DNA of 64,000 nucleotides from Acidobacteriota bacterium (lineage in GTDB: Bacteria > Acidobacteriota > Blastocatellia > Pyrinomonadales > Pyrinomonadaceae). This document shows positions 44,977 through 53,439 of this stretch, one piece after another. Numbering within the stretch: the stretch's first letter is position 1; the number at the start of each line of letters is the position of its first letter. The DNA lies in contig JADKBM010000016.1 in assembly GCA_016715115.1 (NCBI GenBank), forward strand, positions 620,001 through 684,000, read 5' to 3'. The notes below the pieces were generated by a model, which saw only the letters and a list, made by a program, of their open reading frames with translations, was not told the origin of the DNA and searched no databases. The position numbers were made by a program, and so were the translations under genes.

Positions 44977-45043
44977 CACCCGGCGATAAAACGGCAAACG
45001 GCAAACGGCAACACTTCAGGCTCAGACACAACGGAGAATCAGC

Positions 45044-48000
45044 ATGAAACGGCATTCACTCAAATCGGCATTCGGCATTATTCTCGCTTTCATTATCCTT
45101 CCCGCGGCAGTCGGTTTTGCTCAGGATCAAACGACTAAATCCGCCGACCACGGCGTCAGTCCCGGCAAGTCCTACTCGATCTCCGATATCGAGACGATCG
45201 GCCTGTACGGCGGCAATCTGATGCTCAACGTGCCGCTCGGATCCCTTCCGCCGGGACGCGGCATCAGCGCCGGGGTCAATATCCGGTACGATTCGAAGAT
45301 CTGGGATATCGTGGTGACGGACATCACGCGCTTCACGACGACGCATGACGTCAATGCGCTCGTTCCGGCCGAGGAGGGCGGATGGCGTTACGGCTACAAA
45401 TACTCGCTGAAACTGGAATACCTGAAACTTTCGGGCGAGCAGGCCTATTGCGAGAACGGCAACAACGCCAGCTTTTATCCGTACAAACTTCACATCGTCA
45501 TGCCCGACGGCTCAAAACACCAGCTCTACCACGAGGCGTCGAATATGAACGAGAACGAGTACATGAACATCTGGCCCGACGGACGCCCGGCCTGTTCGGG
45601 AAGCCCGCTGACCGGCACATTGAACTATTTCACGGCTGACGGAACCTTCTTGAGGCTCGCGCTCGTCACCGACAATGACCAGGACTGGACGAACAACGCC
45701 TGGACGCTCTACTCGCCCGAAGGAACCCGCGTCGTCCACGATTCATCGCTCAACGTTTACCAGAGGATCATTGACAGGAACGGCAATTACGTCGATGTCG
45801 TCGAAAACGCCGCCGATTCGAACTATTCCGGACGAAAGACGACATATATTCAGGACCAGTTGAGCCGAAAGGTTGTGATCGACTACGCCGCCGGGGAAAA
45901 CGAAGACTGGATCCGCTCGACCGGTTTCAACGGCGCGGCCGTGATCACCAAAGTGAAATGGAAAACCATCACGGTCAACAAGGAGTATTGGTCATCCGAC
46001 ATGGCGCCGTCACCGCTCGACCCCGACGCTTTTCAGAGCCGCGAACTCGCCCAGGGCTTCGTTGTCGTCGACAGGATCGACCTTCCCGCACAGCTCGGAA
46101 GCGGGCTTCACTACGTTTTCGGTTACAACGCCGACAATACTTCCGCGGCCGACAACGGCTGGGGCGAACTGTCCTCCGTTGAACTGCCGTCGGGCGCCTC
46201 GGCGGACTATGACTACTATCTCGACGGATCGTCGGGGACCGGTGTCAAGGCGGAAAAGGTGCTGCGCAACCGCCCCATCGAAAAAACGCTCGAATACGAT
46301 CTCGAATATGACGATTCAACTTCCGGCACGTCGGATATCTGGACGTATTCCGCCGTTTCGTTCAACGACACGCTCGAAGACATCACGTCAGTCACCGTGA
46401 CAGGCCCGGACGGCGCCGAAACCACGGAGCATTACTATCAGGGCGGGATCACGAATCCGCCGTACGTTCCGGTGCTGGTCAAGGGCGAAAGCTACAAGAC
46501 CGTTACGCCGACATCGATTCTTGAAAAGATCTACACCAGCAATATTCCCGCCGCGCACGGCTTTTTCAACAAGGCGAACCGCTGGGTCAAATACGAATTC
46601 ACGACGATCGAGGACAACTCCGGCAGTCCGGCGAAAACCGCGATCACCGAATACAGCCGTGACAAGAACGGGAACGTGACCGAAGTCAGGCAATACGACT
46701 TTGCTGCTTACTCGACCGTTCCGCGTGACTCCGAAGGCCGTCCGACCGGCCTTCCATCCGGAGCGACGCCGGCGAGGATAACTAAAACGGATTATTACAA
46801 CGACACTCCAGATTCGTCATCGACAACATACACGGATTCTGATTCCTATCATCTTGCAAGTTCGCCGCGCCTCCTCGGGCTGGTGAAATCGACCGAGATC
46901 CGGGACGGATCTGGATCGCCCAAATCGCGAAGCGAGATCACCTACGATCACACTTCGTATTCGTCGAACACCATCGGCGGCAATCCCATCGGCACAAAGA
47001 GCTGGGACTCGTTCAAGGGCGGAACGTCGCGCGCCTACAGCAACCCGTTGACCTCGACGAACTCTGTTTCAACCACCGTATCCTACAACGCTTACGGCAT
47101 GCCGACCGTAACGACCGATGCCAATAGCGTCGAGACGACCGTCACTTACGGTTGCATCGACGGCGAAACAAGCTGTTCCTCAAATCTTCAGAACCTCTAT
47201 CCGACGAAGGTCGAAAAAGCGTCGAACCATTCGGCGCTCAAGCTGACGTCGGCTATGGAGTACGATTTCTATACGGGGCTTCCGACGCTCGCAACGGACG
47301 TCGACAACTCGATCTCGACGGCGACATATTACGATGATCTTGGCCGGCCGACAAAGATCGCGTCGGCGTACGGTACCGACGACGAGGTCTGGGTCCAGAC
47401 AGAATATGATGTCATCAACCGGCGAGTCATCACGAGAGCCGACGTCGCCGCAAAGGGCGACGGCGCAAAGGTCGCGACGCAGTTCTTCGATCAATTGGGA
47501 AGAGTCAGGCTGACGAAATCACTTGAAGACGCCGCGACACAGTCGGCGACAAACGAAACCGACGGCATCAAGGTACAGACGCGGTACGAGACGGTTGAGG
47601 GTTATACGTATCAACTGACTTCCAATCCTTACAGAGCAAATTATTCGTCTAACGAGTCAAATGCAACGATGGGATGGACGCTTGCGACCGCGTGGAGCAA
47701 TGGCAGACGTTCGGAGGTCCAGACCTTTTCAGGCTCGGCTTTGCCGATCGTCTTTGGCGGCGGGAATACAAACTCGACCGGCATTGTCCGGACAGACATC
47801 GACACAAACACCACCACCGTGACCGACCAGGCGGGCAAGCAGCGTCGCTCGATCACGAATGCTCTTGGGCAGCTTATCCGCGTTGACGAGCCAAACGGTG
47901 CAGGCCAGCTTGGGACGGTTGCGAGCCCGAACCAGCCGACTTATTACTCGTACAACACGCTTGGGAACATGGTTCGGGTGCAGCAGGGTGTTCAGAATCG

Positions 48001-48172
48001 GTATTTTATGTACGACTCGCTTGGACGAATGCTGCGTGTCAGGCAGCCCGAACAGGAAGTGAACACGGCTTTGACGACCGTCGGCAACCCGGACAACAAT
48101 AGCTGGAGTGCGGGCTTTACATACTGTCAATCAGCGTTAATTTTTGACCCCTTTACAGGCGTTAGTTTTTGA
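45044..48172 (+). CDS. Full-length Rhs protein, N-terminal 60% (interrupted by IS21-family element)
   Basis: Begins with a signal peptide (MKRHSLKSAFGIILAFIILP, cleavage near FAQ) and an N-terminal beta-rich region of about 350 residues, then Rhs/YD repeats. GGAG stands seven bases before the ATG. The genuine frame stops at 48124 in SWSAGFTY; the last 15 codons and the stop come from the insertion element. The other half is at 50321-52414. Without the insertion it would be about 1,724 residues, an exported polymorphic toxin with a variable tip. The small gene after it would be the immunity gene. Confidence 0.88.
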   Translation: MKRHSLKSAFGIILAFIILPAAVGFAQDQTTKSADHGVSPGKSYSISDIETIGLYGGNLMLNVPLGSLPPGRGISAGVNIRYDSKIWDIVVTDITRFTTTHDVNALVPAEEGGWRYGYKYSLKLEYLKLSGEQAYCENGNNASFYPYKLHIVMPDGSKHQLYHEASNMNENEYMNIWPDGRPACSGSPLTGTLNYFTADGTFLRLALVTDNDQDWTNNAWTLYSPEGTRVVHDSSLNVYQRIIDRNGNYVDVVENAADSNYSGRKTTYIQDQLSRKVVIDYAAGENEDWIRSTGFNGAAVITKVKWKTITVNKEYWSSDMAPSPLDPDAFQSRELAQGFVVVDRIDLPAQLGSGLHYVFGYNADNTSAADNGWGELSSVELPSGASADYDYYLDGSSGTGVKAEKVLRNRPIEKTLEYDLEYDDSTSGTSDIWTYSAVSFNDTLEDITSVTVTGPDGAETTEHYYQGGITNPPYVPVLVKGESYKTVTPTSILEKIYTSNIPAAHGFFNKANRWVKYEFTTIEDNSGSPAKTAITEYSRDKNGNVTEVRQYDFAAYSTVPRDSEGRPTGLPSGATPARITKTDYYNDTPDSSSTTYTDSDSYHLASSPRLLGLVKSTEIRDGSGSPKSRSEITYDHTSYSSNTIGGNPIGTKSWDSFKGGTSRAYSNPLTSTNSVSTTVSYNAYGMPTVTTDANSVETTVTYGCIDGETSCSSNLQNLYPTKVEKASNHSALKLTSAMEYDFYTGLPTLATDVDNSISTATYYDDLGRPTKIASAYGTDDEVWVQTEYDVINRRVITRADVAAKGDGAKVATQFFDQLGRVRLTKSLEDAATQSATNETDGIKVQTRYETVEGYTYQLTSNPYRANYSSNESNATMGWTLATAWSNGRRSEVQTFSGSALPIVFGGGNTNSTGIVRTDIDTNTTTVTDQAGKQRRSITNALGQLIRVDEPNGAGQLGTVASPNQPTYYSYNTLGNMVRVQQGVQNRYFMYDSLGRMLRVRQPEQEVNTALTTVGNPDNNSWSAGFTYCQSALIFDPFTGVSF

Positions 48173-48180
48173 CCCCCCCT

Positions 48181-49005
48181 TTAGTCATTGTTGTCCGGAG
48201 TTGTGGAAGAGTTGGCGGCAATTGCCGACAACTCTTCCACAACTCCCGTGCGCGCCGCGGCGGCCCGCTTTTCCTTGAGCCGGTAGCTTTCGCCCCGGAT
48301 GTTGATCACCGTCGAGCGGTGGAGCAGCCGGTCGAGAGCCGCGCTCGCCATCACCGCGTCTCCGGCGAAGACCTCGCCCCAGGCCGCGAAGGCCTTGTTG
48401 CTCGTCAGGATGACCGCTCCCTTGCGTTCGTATCTCTCCGAGATGACCTGAAACAACAGGCTCGCCTCGGGAGGTTCGAGCTTCAGGTAGCCGACCTCGT
48501 CGATGATCAGCAGTTTCGGGCGCGTCAGGTTCTTGATCTCGCGCGAGAGCCGGTTCTCGTGCATCGCCCGCACGAGTTTGCGCGCGATGTCGACGGCGGT
48601 CGTGAAATAGACGCGGTGCCCGAGTTCCGCCGTCATCACCCCGAGCCCGATCGCGAGATGCGTCTTGCCCACTCCGGGCGGCCCGAGAAAGACGATGTTC
48701 CGCCCTTCGGCCAGAAAGCGCCCCGTCGCCAGTTCGTCAATGAGCCTCCGGTCAACGCCGGGCTGCGCCTTGAAATCGAATTCGCCAAGCCTCTTCGGGT
48801 ACGGAAAGCGCGCGAACTGCAGGCTCAGCGCGACGCGCATCTCCTGCCGGTGCCTGATCTCGCCTTCGAGCAGCCGCCCGAGGAACTCCGTGTAACTCCA
48901 GTCCTCGGCGGCCGCCCGCTGGGCGATCGTGTCAAGATTGACCGCGGCGGTCTTGAGATCAAGTTCGCCGAGCGCGGACGATGCCATATCTTCGTAGACC
49001 TTCAT
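48181..49005 (-). CDS. istB: IS21-family helper ATPase IstB
   Basis: A 274-residue AAA+ (DnaC-like) helper of the IstA transposase. Walker A GPPGVGKTHLAIGLG and Walker B LLIIDEVGY are intact. The ATG overlaps the istA stop by one base (TGATG), the usual istAB arrangement. Confidence 0.96.
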   Translation of the reverse strand: MKVYEDMASSALGELDLKTAAVNLDTIAQRAAAEDWSYTEFLGRLLEGEIRHRQEMRVALSLQFARFPYPKRLGEFDFKAQPGVDRRLIDELATGRFLAEGRNIVFLGPPGVGKTHLAIGLGVMTAELGHRVYFTTAVDIARKLVRAMHENRLSREIKNLTRPKLLIIDEVGYLKLEPPEASLLFQVISERYERKGAVILTSNKAFAAWGEVFAGDAVMASAALDRLLHRSTVINIRGESYRLKEKRAAAARTGVVEELSAIAANSSTTPDNND

Positions 49006-50249
49006 CAGCCGATCACCTCCTCGTAGGCGACGAGCGACGCCGCCGCGACCGTCTCGAACAGAACCCGTCCCGATCTCTTCGGCGGCGCCTCACGCGTTTC
49101 AACCGTCAGTTTCCACATCGCCGCGACATGCGCCGGATCCGCCACGCTTTCGCCGGATTTGAGCGACCGCGGGTGTTCGGCGATGACCGTCTCGCCCGTG
49201 CGCACCGTCACCCGGCGTTCTCCCTGCTCGACCACGACCTTGCGGCCGACCGCTTCCGGCGGCACCGAGTACTTCACGCCCCCGATCGAGACGTACCCGT
49301 CGACGCTTACCGTCCGCTTCTTCCAGACCGACGGCCGGTACCGCGGCGCCGACCCGTACGGCGTCAGACCTTCCTCCCGCAGCAGGTCGAAGGGCCGCTT
49401 TCCGGTCGTCCCGTGTTTCCGTCCGTTCGCCTCTTCCAGCCACGCCGCGCCCTGTGCCTGAAGATCCGCAAGGTCGGCAAACTCCCGCCCCTTGATGAAG
49501 TTGTCCTTCAGATACCCGACCGCGCGTTCGACCTTGCCCTTCGTCCGCGGCCGGTACGGGCGGTGCGTCCTCGGCGCGATCCCGTAGTGATTCAGAAAGT
49601 CGGCCATCTGCGGGTTCAGTTTCCCGCACGGAAGGCGCACCTGCGCCATGTTGTCGAAGAGGATCGTCTCCGGCCAGCCGCCGAAGTAGGCGAACGCCCT
49701 CTCAAGGCACCCGATCAGCTCCGGCATCCGCATCCGCCGCGTGTACTCGACGTACATCGTCCGCGAAAAACCCAGCAACATCACGAACGCGTAGATCTTT
49801 CTCCGGCTCCCCTTTTCGTCGATGTACGACCCGATCTCCGCCCAGTCAGCCTGCGCCTGTTTGCCGGGCGGCGTCTCGAACCTCACCGTCGCCTTCGCCG
49901 ATACCTTCGCCCCGATGTCCAGTTCCCGCAAGTACCGCCTCACGATGTCCCACGATCCCGCGAACCCCATTCCCCGGATCTCGCCCGTCAGCCGAACCGC
50001 GCTGAGGCCCGTCTCCTCGTACCGCTTCTTCAGATAATCCTTGTACGCGTCCAGTTTGGAACCCCGTTTCGCTTCCGCCGCGCGCTTCGGCGAACCCTCG
50101 CGCAGTACCTTGCGGACCGTGTTCCGCGAATATCCCGTCATCCGGCAGATCTGCTTTATCGAATGCCCCTGCCTTTTCAAGTCTTTGACCTCCATCCATT
50201 CCTCCATTCCAAGCATTCCCGATAACCTCCGTTTCACGAAAGTTATCAA
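49005..50249 (-). CDS. istA: IS21-family transposase IstA
   Basis: A 414-residue DDE transposase. An N-terminal helix-turn-helix (GHSIKQICRMTGYSRNTVRK) is followed by a retroviral-type integrase core with Asp in QAQADWAE, Asp in TILFDNMAQ and Glu in KGKVERAVGYLKD. Both istA and istB are full length, so the element may be active or recently inserted. Confidence 0.96.
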   Translation of the reverse strand: MITFVKRRLSGMLGMEEWMEVKDLKRQGHSIKQICRMTGYSRNTVRKVLREGSPKRAAEAKRGSKLDAYKDYLKKRYEETGLSAVRLTGEIRGMGFAGSWDIVRRYLRELDIGAKVSAKATVRFETPPGKQAQADWAEIGSYIDEKGSRRKIYAFVMLLGFSRTMYVEYTRRMRMPELIGCLERAFAYFGGWPETILFDNMAQVRLPCGKLNPQMADFLNHYGIAPRTHRPYRPRTKGKVERAVGYLKDNFIKGREFADLADLQAQGAAWLEEANGRKHGTTGKRPFDLLREEGLTPYGSAPRYRPSVWKKRTVSVDGYVSIGGVKYSVPPEAVGRKVVVEQGERRVTVRTGETVIAEHPRSLKSGESVADPAHVAAMWKLTVETREAPPKRSGRVLFETVAAASLVAYEEVIG

Positions 50250-50281
50250 AAATGCCGTCCAGGGGGGTCAAAAACAAACGC

Positions 50282-52414
50282 ATGCTAGGGGGTCATTTTC
50301 TCACGCATAATGACACATACGACAACAACGGAAATGTTCTGACCACGACTGATGCCAAAGGAACGACGATTACAAACGCATACGATGCCCTGAATCGACC
50401 GCTGACACGAACCTACAGCGACGGCACTCCGACCGTGACAAACAGTTACGACGATTCAAATGTCCCGTTCTCAAAAGGCAAGCTGACAAAAGTTACTTCG
50501 AGCATTTCCGAAACGACATACACGAGTTTTGACGTGGCCGGGAGACTGCTCGCGAGCACACAGCGGACACCGCTCGACGGCGAGACGATTGCGAATGCGA
50601 CTCCGCGGACTTCGAGCTATCAATACAACCTCTCCGGTGCTCTCACGCAACAAACCTATCCTAGCGGCAGAGTTGTAAATCATCAATACGATGCCAGCGG
50701 CGACATTGCGCGCATTTATGGAAAGCCGACGAGCACGGCAACGGAACAGACTTATGCTACAGGTTTTCAGTACTTTGCTGACGGAAAGATCGAGCGGCTC
50801 AAACTCGGAAACGGACTTTGGGAAAGTGCGAAACTTAATAGTCGTCTGCAAGCGACCGAGATTACGATGGGGTATTCTGTAGGCGACGGCAGCCACTTGA
50901 AACTGAATTACGAATACGGCGAACTGCAAACCAACGGAACGGTTGACGCAACTGAGAATGCGGGGAATATAGCAAAGCAAACTGTGAACTTTTCAGGGCT
51001 GGCAAATCCGTTCGTTCAGACGTTTAAATACGACTCGCTTGATCGAATAACTGAGGCAATCGAGAAAGTAAATGGCGTTCAGACATGGAAGCAGACGTTC
51101 GGCTACGACATTTACGGAAATAGAAACGCCTTTTATGAAAAAGTTGGCGAGCAAGAATTGGCGATGAACAATCTCACCCTGCCGACTGTCGATACGAACA
51201 CAAACAGATTCAACGCGGGTCAAGGCTACGGTTACGACAAAAACGGGAATATTACAACTGACCCAGCAAACGGCGGACGCACCTTCGTCTTTAACGGCGA
51301 CAACAAGCAAACCGAGGTCAGGGACGCCAACAACGCCGTCGTCGGTCGATACTTATACGACGGCAACGGAAAGAGAGTCAAAAAGGTAACAAATGTCGAA
51401 ACCACCGTCTTCGTCTATGACGGAATGGGCAAGCTCGTTGCTGAATACTCAACAGCAACACCGCCTGCAAACCCGACGATCAACTATACGGCGACCGATC
51501 AACTCGGAAGCCCACGCGTTCTGACGGATAAACTCGGCAATGTCGTTTCGCGGCGCGACTTTCTTCCCTTCGGCGAAGAAATTTACGCCAATTCCACTGC
51601 CAATCGCACCGAAGCAAATAAATATTCGCTGACCGGTCAAGACTCAGTGCGCAAACGTTTCACCGGCTACGAAAAAGACGCCGAAACCGGTCTCGACTTT
51701 GCAGAGGCTCGCTATTACCAAAATCAACACGGCAGATTTACCGCAGTCGATCCGCTGTTGGCATCCGGCAAGTCTGCCAATCCGCAGACATTTAACCGCT
51801 ACACCTACACAATGAATCGTCCACTGATTCTGGTTGACCCAACGGGTTTACAGTCAGGCCGGAAACCCGAGGAGAACAAAAAAGAGGAAGTCATAAAAAT
51901 ATATACGACAAACCCAAGAATTGTTAGCGTTAAGACAGAATACCTCGACAAGACAAAATGGAACGATGTCCCGGTTGATGGAGGACGATTCCAAATTACC
52001 TATACGTTTATAGTAAACGCTGGGCCGGAGGGAACCAAGCCAGAAGATGCTGCCAACATAGAGCCAGCACCCGCGCGAGACTCAAAAGGCAATATCGATG
52101 AAAGCAAATCACCGCGAGGAACTTTGTCAGATACCCAGAACCTTGAGCGAACTGAAGTTAAAAGCGAGGTTACTCCGAATGGCAAAGAGGAGGGCTTTAA
52201 AGTTACTAAGACTGAGACATTTAGAGTCAATCGTGACAAAGAACGCAGTCGGCCCGAATTCAACGGAACTATCAACTATCAGGTCGTATTAAGAGATCCC
52301 GCTACTGGTTACGTTCGGCGCGTGGTCACAACCGATAAAAAGCATTCGGATCTCGCGATTTCGATAAGTAATGCCCCGCGCAAAGAGGAGAAGAAGAAAA
52401 ATGAAGAAGAATAA
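50282..52414 (+). CDS. Rhs protein, C-terminal 40% with variable tip (after the IS21 element)
   Basis: The continuation of the interrupted Rhs gene; homologous sequence begins at 50321 (DNNGNVLTTTDAKGTTITNA). An ATG within the IS right end (50282) is in frame, but has no Shine-Dalgarno. YD repeats lead to the core TDQLGSPRVLTDKLG, ARYYQNQHGRFTAVDPLL and the junction NRPLILVDPTGLQ. The variable tip of about 180 residues (SGRKPEENKKEEVIKIYTTN onward) is charged and has a strand-rich region (RFQITYTFIVNAGPEG), and ends Lys/Glu-rich. No toxin family is recognised. Confidence 0.82.
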   Translation: MLGGHFLTHNDTYDNNGNVLTTTDAKGTTITNAYDALNRPLTRTYSDGTPTVTNSYDDSNVPFSKGKLTKVTSSISETTYTSFDVAGRLLASTQRTPLDGETIANATPRTSSYQYNLSGALTQQTYPSGRVVNHQYDASGDIARIYGKPTSTATEQTYATGFQYFADGKIERLKLGNGLWESAKLNSRLQATEITMGYSVGDGSHLKLNYEYGELQTNGTVDATENAGNIAKQTVNFSGLANPFVQTFKYDSLDRITEAIEKVNGVQTWKQTFGYDIYGNRNAFYEKVGEQELAMNNLTLPTVDTNTNRFNAGQGYGYDKNGNITTDPANGGRTFVFNGDNKQTEVRDANNAVVGRYLYDGNGKRVKKVTNVETTVFVYDGMGKLVAEYSTATPPANPTINYTATDQLGSPRVLTDKLGNVVSRRDFLPFGEEIYANSTANRTEANKYSLTGQDSVRKRFTGYEKDAETGLDFAEARYYQNQHGRFTAVDPLLASGKSANPQTFNRYTYTMNRPLILVDPTGLQSGRKPEENKKEEVIKIYTTNPRIVSVKTEYLDKTKWNDVPVDGGRFQITYTFIVNAGPEGTKPEDAANIEPAPARDSKGNIDESKSPRGTLSDTQNLERTEVKSEVTPNGKEEGFKVTKTETFRVNRDKERSRPEFNGTINYQVVLRDPATGYVRRVVTTDKKHSDLAISISNAPRKEEKKKNEEE

Positions 52415-53021
52415 AATTACTTTTTCGATGGTGCTCGTCGCTGCGTTGACACTTGCATTTGCAATGTCTGCACACGGCCAACAAGCATTAAGAATTACAT
52501 CGATAGAAGCCCGCAGCCATTACAGTGCAGCCTTCCCTTTACGTTACTGTAATGTTTTACTTTACGATCGAGATGGCGTAGATAAAACTAAAATCCGCGC
52601 CGTAATACAAGAACTTCGAAAAAGCGGCCTCTTTAAGAGTTTGCGATGGCAACTTATCAGGAATAAGCCACAATCAGACTATAAATTAATTCTCTATCCA
52701 AAATACAAAGTTGATTTTGAGAAAATTGTCATCGTTGATGTTATCGTTTCCGATTTTGAGCCCATCGACAAAGCAAAATTTGTAAAACAATTGTCATTGA
52801 ATGGTTTGAGTATTGGAAAGAGTCTTTGGGCCGAAACTCCGTTTGGTGAGATAGCGCGGTCTGTTCGAAAAGCCCTAGACGATACACTGCAGCGACGACC
52901 ATTTATTGATGAAATCCAAGTTCCATGGATTTCAGTTCGCGTCACTACTAAAGGTCGGGTGTCATTAACGGTTCACGGTCCGGAGTATAGTCCCGAACTG
53001 ACAATATTTGGTCCTTGGTAA
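52401..53021 (+). CDS. Exported small protein, candidate immunity protein of the main Rhs tip
   Basis: A 206-residue protein from ATG 52401 with GAGGAG ahead; it overlaps the Rhs stop by 14 bp. Signal peptide MKKNKITFSMVLVAALTLAF to SAHGQ. The mature part (DKTKIRAVIQELRKSGLFKS, KIVIVDVIVSDFEPIDKAKF) alternates strand-helix-helix-strand and loosely resembles a POTRA-like fold. The DNA is clearly AT-richer than neighbours, as expected for a horizontally moved cassette. Confidence 0.7.
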   Translation: MKKNKITFSMVLVAALTLAFAMSAHGQQALRITSIEARSHYSAAFPLRYCNVLLYDRDGVDKTKIRAVIQELRKSGLFKSLRWQLIRNKPQSDYKLILYPKYKVDFEKIVIVDVIVSDFEPIDKAKFVKQLSLNGLSIGKSLWAETPFGEIARSVRKALDDTLQRRPFIDEIQVPWISVRVTTKGRVSLTVHGPEYSPELTIFGPW

Positions 53022-53032
53022 CTACGGTTGTC

Positions 53033-53439
53033 ACGGTTACACAAACCGATGGCATTAAAGTGCAGACGCGGTACAAGACGGTTTCGAGTTACGTGTCAGC
53101 TCACGTCAAACCCATACCGAGCGGCGACTTCGTCAGCCGAGTCCGACGCGACGATGGGTTGGACTCTCGCGACCGGGTGGAGCGAAGGCATACGCTCGGA
53201 AGTCCAGACCTTTCAGGCTCAGCTTTGCCGATCGTCTTTGGCGGCGGGAATGCAAACTCGACAGGCATCGTCCGCACGGACATCGACACAAACACGACAA
53301 CCGTCACCGACCAAGTCGGCAAACAGCGTCGTTCGATCACAAATGCGCTTGGGTAGCTTTCCGCGTTGACGAGCCAAACGGTGCAGGCCAGCTTGGGACG
53401 GTTGCGAGTCCGAACCAGCCGACTTATTACTCATATGAC
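53033..53439 (+). pseudogene. Rhs copy 2, broken 5' part
   Basis: A diverged copy of 47560-47960 in the full-length Rhs gene (TDGIKVQTRYKTVSSYV; VFGGGNANSTGIVRTDIDTN). It is frameshifted once, then has an amber (TAG 53354-53356) where the parent has CAG (Gln in ALGQLIRVDEP), and one base is missing right after it. It starts abruptly after the candidate immunity gene. Confidence 0.8.

Larger units (their letters stand above)
48125..50315. mobile_element. IS21-family insertion sequence in the Rhs gene
   Basis: About 2.19 kb with istA and istB on the minus strand. Ends TGTCAATCAGCGTTAA and (complement of the right end) TGTCATTATGCGTGAG are related imperfect inverted repeats. Subterminal GGGGTCAAAAAC-type repeats lie at both ends, as in IS21. 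The 5-bp target duplication CATAC flanks it (48120-48124 and 50316-50320). Precise removal restores the Rhs frame (SAGFTYDNNGNVL). Confidence 0.92.

Noticed and set aside
48981..50225. 414-residue open frame opposite istA
   Set aside because: Arg/Pro-rich antisense of the transposase; nothing matches a protein family.
53354..53356. General amber recoding in this region (TAG at 27478, 44071 and 53354)
   Set aside because: Ordinary genes here also end in TAG, the Rhs copies carry frameshifts as well, and brnT is broken by TAA; decay explains this better than recoding.
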